From: Methanocella sp.
Lineage (GTDB): Archaea; Halobacteriota; Methanocellia; Methanocellales; Methanocellaceae
Length of the DNA stretch: 18,572 nucleotides
Reading direction: 5' to 3'
Assembly (NCBI RefSeq): GCF_035506375.1
Contig: NZ_DATJPM010000099.1
Span: 1 to 18,572, forward strand
Each line of letters opens with the position of its first letter. The first letter of the stretch is position 1. The translations under genes and the position numbers were made by a program. The notes beneath the pieces are model-generated. The model was not told the DNA's origin. It made no database searches and was given only the letters and a program-made list of their open reading frames with translations. Below are positions 14,046-18,572 of this stretch, piece after piece.

Positions 14046-14704
14046 AGATCGCCGTGCTCTTCTCCGGCGGCAAGGACTCGAACTATGCGCTATTCTGTGC
14101 CACGCATTATGGGTGGGACGTCACACACCTGGTTACGGCTTTTTCGTCATCGCCCGAATCGTACATGTACCACGTGCCGGCCATCGAGCTTACCAGGCTG
14201 GCGGCCGAATCCATTGGCCTGCCGCTCATCGAAGTGGTAACGCCGCCCGACCCGGAGGCAGAGCTCATGCCTCTCCGGGATGCGCTTAAAGAGCTGAACG
14301 TCGACGGCATCGTATCCGGCGCGCTGGCCTCCGAGTACCAGCGCCGCAGGCTCGACCAGATCTGCCAGGATATCGGGATCAAGTCCTTTGCGCCGCTCTG
14401 GCATAAAGTGCAGCGGGACTACGTCCGGGAAATGGTCGGCGAAGGTTTTGGTATAATGGTCACCGGGTGCTATGCTGAAGGCCTGGACGAGTCGTGGCTG
14501 GGAAAGATACTTGATGGAGAGGCGCTGGATAAGCTGGACCGGCTTCACAGGAAATACGGCATCAGCGTGGCCGGAGAGGGCGGGGAGTACGAATCCTTCG
14601 TGGCTTATGGGCCCCATATGCGACGGCGGGTATGCGTGGAATATGAAAAAGAGTGGAAGCGCGATTCTGGTAAGATCATCGTGAAGAATGCATGGCTGGA
14701 ATAA
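14042..14704 (+). CDS. dph6: Diphthine--ammonia ligase-like ATP pyrophosphatase (Dph6)
   Basis: This 220-residue protein is the archaeal single-domain Dph6 type. The PP-loop SGGKDS (8-13) binds ATP; LPLIEVVTP, the SGALASEYQRRRLDQIC segment and the GEGGEYESFV motif are characteristic. Dph6 amidates diphthine on elongation factor 2 to form diphthamide, so the role is cytoplasmic translation-factor modification. It starts inside the deaminase stop codon (ATGA overlap), so translation is coupled. No dph2 or dph5 gene is nearby. Confidence 0.9.
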   Translation: MKIAVLFSGGKDSNYALFCATHYGWDVTHLVTAFSSSPESYMYHVPAIELTRLAAESIGLPLIEVVTPPDPEAELMPLRDALKELNVDGIVSGALASEYQRRRLDQICQDIGIKSFAPLWHKVQRDYVREMVGEGFGIMVTGCYAEGLDESWLGKILDGEALDKLDRLHRKYGISVAGEGGEYESFVAYGPHMRRRVCVEYEKEWKRDSGKIIVKNAWLE

Positions 14705-14739
14705 TCCCGGGCCATTAAGCGTGATTTGATAAGATAAAC

Positions 14740-15327
14740 TCACGGCGTTTCTGTCTTATATCGCCCGCGGTACTCGATCTCCCGGACCCGCTCCAGGACA
14801 TCGTCGGCGCCTTCGAACGTTGCGCGGTACCCTTCGGCAAAAGCCTCCATGAGCTTTTCGTGGTTCGTGTGGGAGCTGATGAGCGTCTGGTAAAAGACGT
14901 GGACGTCGACGCCCCGGGACTCGAGCATCTCGTCCCAGAAGGACAGCCCGAAATCGATGAGATAGATACGCTCTCCTTTTACGAGCATGTTCGACGTCGT
15001 CAGGTCCCCGTGGATAATGCCGCCGCTGTGCAGCTTACCGACCAGCACGCCGGCCTTTCTCGCTTTTTCCTCGTCGATGACGTCCTTCAGGGGCGTGCCA
15101 TGGATCGTCTCCATGACAAGGTCAAAGCGGCCCACGTCGTAGATGATCGGAGTGGGGATGCCCAGCTTGCGTGCCTCGGACATGATCTTCGCCTCAGCCC
15201 TCGTCCGCTCGGAGCGGAGCCGCTCGTCCAGCTCGCGGATTCGATAGCCCTTCTTGATGCGTGTCTTCACGGTCTCGTCGTCCTCGATGAGCACGACCGC
15301 CTCGGCACCTCTCTTCTCTACAGCCAT
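14740..15327 (-). CDS. bud32: KEOPS complex kinase/ATPase Bud32
   Basis: The ATG at 15327 is preceded by GAGGTGG about 7 bases upstream and gives 195 residues; a GTG at 15357 would add ten. The chain is a minimal protein kinase: an N-lobe with GAEAVVL and VKTRIKKGYRIRELDERLR, the catalytic loop IHGD108LTTSN113M, and D125FG. Bud32 is the small kinase-like ATPase partner of Kae1 in KEOPS, which makes t6A37 on tRNA. Its start lies inside the kae1 stop region (10-base overlap, different frame), so translation is coupled. In many euryarchaea the two are one fused protein; here they are separate reading frames. Confidence 0.9.
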   Translation of the reverse strand: MAVEKRGAEAVVLIEDDETVKTRIKKGYRIRELDERLRSERTRAEAKIMSEARKLGIPTPIIYDVGRFDLVMETIHGTPLKDVIDEEKARKAGVLVGKLHSGGIIHGDLTTSNMLVKGERIYLIDFGLSFWDEMLESRGVDVHVFYQTLISSHTNHEKLMEAFAEGYRATFEGADDVLERVREIEYRGRYKTETP

Positions 15328-16289
15328 GGTATGTCCACCTCGTCCGGCCTGAAACACGGGTTGACCGCGGAGCCCTCGACTGGAAGCGTCATGCCGTGCT
15401 TAAGCTGCAAAAGCCCCGTATAGGCGATCATCGAGCCGTTGTCCCCAAAATATTTCCGGGGCGGCGCATAGAACTTCGCGCCCCTGGCCTTGCACATCTC
15501 GCCGAGCATCTGCTGGAGGCGCATGTTGGCGCCGACGCCTCCGGCGATGAGGCATTCGTCCTTGCCCGTGTGCGCCATCGCCCGCTCGGTGACCTCGACG
15601 AGCATGGCGAAAGCGTTCTCCTGCAGCGAGTAGCAGACGTCCTCCCGGGGATGGACGGCGGCGGCTTCCTTTGCCGACGACATCATGCCCGAAAAGGACA
15701 GGTCCATGCCCTTGACCACGTATGGTAAATGAATGTAATTCCTGCCCTCCTTCGCGAGGGCCTCGATCTTCGGCCCGCCGGGGTGCTGAAGCCCGAGGAA
15801 CCGGCCGAATTTATCCAGGGCGTTCCCGATGCCGATGTCCAGGGTCTCTCCAAAAATGCGGTACTTTCCCGCCCGGAATGCCAGCACCTGCGAGTTGGCG
15901 CCGCTGACATACAGCGTTACAGGGTCACGGCAGCCTGTCTGCCAGCGCCCGACCTCGATGTGGGCGACGCAGTGGTTAACTCCGATAAGCGGTATGTCGC
16001 AGGCCAGCGCCAGCGCCCTCGCCGCCGTGGCCACCGTCCTGAGGCACGGGCCCAGGCCAGGCCCTTGTGAAAACGCCACGCCGTCGAACTCAACGCCGGA
16101 GTCGACGACCTTCTTTATGACCTCACCTATGTGGGCCGCGTGGTGCTGGGCTGCTACCATGGGGTGAATGCCTCCGGTCTCCGGGATATAGGGGTCAGCC
16201 GCTTCCGCGTAGACTTTATCCCAGCCCACAATCGCTGCCGAGAGGCTCCAGGCCGTTCCCTCTATGCCGAGGACTTTTTCACAGCGCAT
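15318..16289 (-). CDS. kae1: tRNA N6-adenosine threonylcarbamoyltransferase Kae1
   Basis: This 323-residue ASKHA-fold protein starts with VLGIEGTAWSLSAAIV, the Kae1 N-terminal phosphate-binding strand. The iron/zinc ligands are H105 and H109 in GVNHCVAHIEVGR, with SQGPGLGPCLRT and LYVSGANSQVLAF next to them. The C-terminal part has GGVGANMRLQQML and FGDNGSMIAYTG. Kae1 transfers the threonylcarbamoyl group to A37 of ANN-decoding tRNAs with KEOPS partners. Only Bud32 is adjacent; Cgi121 and Pcc1 are not in the window. The protein ends at DEVDIPWL, where fused Kae1-Bud32 proteins usually continue into the kinase. A TATA-like stretch lies 12-30 bases upstream; no ribosome binding site is clear. 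Confidence 0.93.
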   Translation of the reverse strand: MRCEKVLGIEGTAWSLSAAIVGWDKVYAEAADPYIPETGGIHPMVAAQHHAAHIGEVIKKVVDSGVEFDGVAFSQGPGLGPCLRTVATAARALALACDIPLIGVNHCVAHIEVGRWQTGCRDPVTLYVSGANSQVLAFRAGKYRIFGETLDIGIGNALDKFGRFLGLQHPGGPKIEALAKEGRNYIHLPYVVKGMDLSFSGMMSSAKEAAAVHPREDVCYSLQENAFAMLVEVTERAMAHTGKDECLIAGGVGANMRLQQMLGEMCKARGAKFYAPPRKYFGDNGSMIAYTGLLQLKHGMTLPVEGSAVNPCFRPDEVDIPWL

Positions 16290-16410
16290 AAAATCCGGTC
16301 TTTATATACATGGTTTTATTTAATAAGTTTTGGCATATGGTCCACAAGAGTTATTTATAACATTCTCATAAGCCGAGGGAAAAACATCGTTTACTCTATA
16401 GAGTTATAAT

Positions 16411-16427
16411 AAAAAATAACAGTTATT
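16411..16427 (-). terminator. Hairpin plus T-tract terminator of the DUF4870-like gene
   Basis: On the minus strand AATAAC-T-GTTATT forms a small stem just after the stop codon and is followed by TTTTATTAT, fitting a terminator between this gene and kae1. Confidence 0.45.
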
Positions 16428-16430
16428 AAA

Positions 16431-16778
16431 TTACTTCATCAGGCTGTTCTTAACAAAGTCGGCAATAACAGGTATGTCGAATGGTTTACCTGTATAGATC
16501 ATATAGGCACCGTACCACCCGTATAACAGGCCGATGATCCATATTATTGTGCCCAGACAGAAGAACCAGCTTAGAATAACTGCAATAATCCATAAAACTA
16601 AACCATATACTATGGCTTGAAGCCCATGGAATTTTAAAAATTTACTATCTCCGCCTATCAATAAAATAACAATACCCGTTAATAATGGTATTATATAGGC
16701 TATCGCTCCCTTTAATTTTTCGTCATCGCTGGCTCCGACGGCCGGTATGCCGCCGGCAGCAGGTGCTTGGTTTGCCAT
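16431..16778 (-). CDS. Small membrane protein, DUF4870/Tic20-like
   Basis: This 115-residue protein has a polar N-terminus of about 20 residues and three hydrophobic segments (about 26-44, 55-74 and 76-95). The segment LIGGDSKFLKFHGLQAIVYGL matches the FxxxHxxQA motif of DUF4870/Tic20-like proteins, and GKPFDIPVIADFVKNSL at the end is also typical. The function is unknown. GGAGGT 8 bases before the ATG fixes the start, and a TATA-like ATTATATA lies at about 16814-16822. The gene is AT-richer than its neighbours. Confidence 0.82.
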   Translation of the reverse strand: MANQAPAAGGIPAVGASDDEKLKGAIAYIIPLLTGIVILLIGGDSKFLKFHGLQAIVYGLVLWIIAVILSWFFCLGTIIWIIGLLYGWYGAYMIYTGKPFDIPVIADFVKNSLMK

Positions 16779-16857
16779 AATTATGAACCTCCATGATTTG
16801 TATGTCAGATTGCTATATAATCGTTTGTAAAATGACTTATAAAAAAGAATTTATTTT

Positions 16858-17751
16858 TTAAAAAAATAGTAGAATGATAGTCAATGTTATGGCGAAGAGG
16901 GCGGTTGATATGATCACAGCGTGGGAAGCGAACTCTTCTTTCATTTTAAACTGCGAGGCCAGGACCGAGTTGGTCACTGCCACGGGTGTCGCCGCTTCCA
17001 GCAAGGAGGTTTTATAAATGACGCCCGTGCTCCCCATCAGTGTGCCCATAATAGCCACCAGCGCCGGCGCCAGGATGAGCTTTATGGCGCTCAGTATGCC
17101 GATATTCTTCATGTCCATTTTGAGGGCCGCCCCTTCAGCCATGGCACCCGTCGCCAGCAGCGCCAGGGGCGACGTCGAGTCCGAGATGAGCTCAAGGGGC
17201 AGCCGCACGAAGCCCGGCAGCGTGAGCCATGACAGAAGTATGCCCAGCAGGGCGGCCCAGATAACGGGGAGTTTATGTAGCTTTCCAGCTTCTACCGGCT
17301 CGTCGCTGTTCCTTTTCAGGAGGTATATGCCCAGGGTGAAGACGACGACCGTATAGAGCGTCGAAATGAAGGCGGCCATGTTCAGGGCGCCTTGACCCTG
17401 GACGATGACGTTGAGCGGGAACCCGATGTAGCCGGTGTTACCGTAGAACGCGCAGATGACGAATATTGCTGACATCTCCTTCGGGAGCTTAAGCATTTTA
17501 ACCACAGCATACGCGACGATGATCACCAGCAGCATTGGGACTATGTTGAGGATATAAATGCCAGGGTCCAGCAGAATGCTCGTGCTCGTATCGTGTAAGC
17601 TGACGAAGGTGATCACGGAAATGCCGATATAATACACATAATCGTTGATGAGCCGGACAAGCCAGTCGTTCAGCAGGTGCAGCCACTTGAGGAACCATCC
17701 GAGCAGGATGAGGCCGAAGATGGGAATGAGGACGCTGAGGACGCTCGTCAT
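16858..17751 (-). CDS. AEC-family (auxin efflux carrier-like) transporter
   Basis: This membrane protein has about ten hydrophobic segments. The ATG at 17751 gives 297 residues and opens directly into the first helix (MTSVLSVLIPIFGLILLGW); a TTG at 17769 would add six. The diagnostic helix break AFYGNTGYIGFPL (N-x-G-x2-G-x-P) lies at about 107-119, with a second ATPVAVTNSVLASQ break in the second half. AEC carriers export or import small organic anions; the substrate here is unknown. A TATA-like TTTATAG at about 17777-17783 would start transcription close to 17754, so the mRNA is probably leaderless, which supports the ATG. A T-rich stretch just after the stop should end it. Confidence 0.88.
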   Translation of the reverse strand: MTSVLSVLIPIFGLILLGWFLKWLHLLNDWLVRLINDYVYYIGISVITFVSLHDTSTSILLDPGIYILNIVPMLLVIIVAYAVVKMLKLPKEMSAIFVICAFYGNTGYIGFPLNVIVQGQGALNMAAFISTLYTVVVFTLGIYLLKRNSDEPVEAGKLHKLPVIWAALLGILLSWLTLPGFVRLPLELISDSTSPLALLATGAMAEGAALKMDMKNIGILSAIKLILAPALVAIMGTLMGSTGVIYKTSLLEAATPVAVTNSVLASQFKMKEEFASHAVIISTALFAITLTIILLFF

Positions 17752-17769
17752 CACCACATAAAGAGCCAA

Positions 17770-17900
17770 TGATTGCTATAAAGCTTGGCATCCCAAATCG
17801 CCAAGGCCCTAGAAGCCTGCTAAGTTGCGCGAAAACTGTTTCAGCCACGAGGTTACTCTAAGCTGGCGTGAAGCTACACGAAGGCATTATTAAATATTTT
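17770..17900. other. Upstream region of the AEC gene
   Basis: This holds the AEC promoter (TATA near 17780) and a short ACACGAAGGC word resembling repeat-element words. I see no gene in it. Confidence 0.3.
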
Positions 17901-18478
17901 TGCTGCGTTGAATATTGATAGGTCATTGTTTAGCAAGTAGTCTTATTTTTATCGTTTGCGTAATAGCCAAATTTATCGATAGTTTCCGATTATCTTTTTC
18001 AATTTTTATGCTGTGTTGAATATGCCCTTTTAAGTCTCAGAGTGTACAGAGGCACTATTTTTCACCACAAAGGCACGAAGAGCACGGAGGCCCACAAAGT
18101 CTTTTTTATAATTAAGTTACAAAGGGCACAGAGCCGCTTTTTGAGCTTATAAGATACAGGATATGAAGGCGCAGGGGCAAAAAGTGCTCTTGCTCATTCC
18201 GCTGTGTCTTTGTATCCTTCGTACCCTGATCGCCAATGAACCGGCTTTGTGTCCTTTGTAACTTAATCTAAAAAGAAAACTTTGTGGGCTTCCGTGCTCT
18301 TCGCGCCTTTGTGGTGAAAAATAGTGCCTCAGTACACTCTGAGACTTAAAAGGGCGTATTCAACAAAGCATAAAAATTGAAAAAGATAATCGGAAACTAT
18401 CGATAAATTTGGCTATTACGCAAACGATAAAAATAAGACTACTTACTAAACAATGACCTATCAATATTCAACGCAGCA
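17901..18478. repeat. Nested palindromic element (copy B)
   Basis: This is a 578-bp inverted repeat centred near 18190 with no coding frame. The outer arms (17901-18011 and 18368-18478) are 111 bp each and differ at about one position. Inside lies a second palindrome (18012-18367) whose ends, TGTGTTGAAT and its near-complement, match copy A near 5.7-6.2 kb. Both layers open with a TG-C/T-GTTGAATAT word. The inner arms have more mismatches and one single-base indel, and a loop of about 105 bases (18137-18242) separates them. CACGAAG, GGCAC and CTTTGTG words recur. It could be a mobile or structured element; no gene for moving it is present. Confidence 0.8.
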
Positions 18479-18494
18479 GATTTTTCAAAGTTGT

Positions 18495-18572
18495 TTATTG
18501 GGATTCGCTCAGAAGCCTGAACCGGCCCAGGCGGGGCTGGGCATAGACATTGAAGCGCTGAGTCCTTTCGTG
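18495..18572 (-). other. Possible start of a further gene at the window edge
   Basis: After the second element the base composition turns GC-rich. A minus-strand frame is open from the last base to TAA at 18495-18497 (25 codons), and a plus-strand frame is also open to the edge. The stretch is too short to choose between them or name a product. Confidence 0.25.

Noticed and set aside
16393..16404. ACTCTATAGAGT palindrome
   Set aside because: It is short, lies between a terminator and the kae1 upstream region, and has no clear role.
1..18572. tRNA, rRNA or known riboswitch
   Set aside because: I read the intergenic stretches for such elements and found no cloverleaf, rRNA or recognisable aptamer; a covariance-model search would be decisive.

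Overview
The window looks like chromosomal DNA of a methanogenic euryarchaeon, most plausibly close to Methanocella (Methanocellales). This rests on an F420-type beta subunit (FrhB/FdhB-like), archaeal KEOPS components (Kae1 and Bud32 as neighbours), an archaeal Dph6-type ATPase, a DadD-like nucleoside deaminase, TATA-box promoters with short leaders or none, GGTGA-type ribosome binding sites, and GC-rich genes separated by AT-rich gaps. Genus assignment is inference; no rRNA or tRNA gene was seen.

Layout. Positions 1-5.6 kb: the C-terminal part of a fasciclin-domain protein; a winged-helix/nucleotidyltransferase regulator with a palindromic operator in its promoter; a coiled-coil, Gln/Lys/Asn-rich basic protein; a class II glutamine amidotransferase; a two-gene minus-strand unit (Cys/His-rich small protein plus SAM methyltransferase); a divergent plus-strand pair (thioredoxin-like lipoprotein, then a DEDDh-type exonuclease-like protein); and a six-helix membrane protein. 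Positions 5.6-6.3 kb hold a 555-bp imperfect palindrome without genes. Positions 6.3-9.2 kb: a stand-alone FrhB-like iron-sulfur flavoprotein, an AT-rich gap, a very small secreted Gly/Cys/Trp-rich protein built on a 15-bp DNA repeat, and a secreted, sequon-rich protein with a possible chagasin-like domain.

Positions 9.3-14.7 kb carry three plus-strand groups: PhzF-like isomerase with a C_GCAxxG_C_C protein; a PLP aminotransferase overlapping an ACT-domain gene, followed by a frameshifted ferredoxin-like remnant; and a DadD-like deaminase (apparently with an internal in-frame deletion) overlapping a Dph6-type ligase. Positions 14.7-17.8 kb are minus strand: bud32 and kae1 as separate overlapping genes, a Tic20/DUF4870-like membrane protein, and an AEC-family transporter. 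The end (17.9-18.5 kb) is a second, nested palindromic element sharing its terminal sequence with the first.

The genes are mostly housekeeping or small accessory functions: tRNA t6A modification (Kae1/Bud32), diphthamide synthesis (Dph6), nucleoside salvage (DadD) and amino-acid transamination with an ACT-domain partner. The least ordinary content is the palindrome family shared by the two large intergenic regions, the Gly/Cys/Trp-rich secreted peptide, and three cases of genes that are broken, shortened or split.
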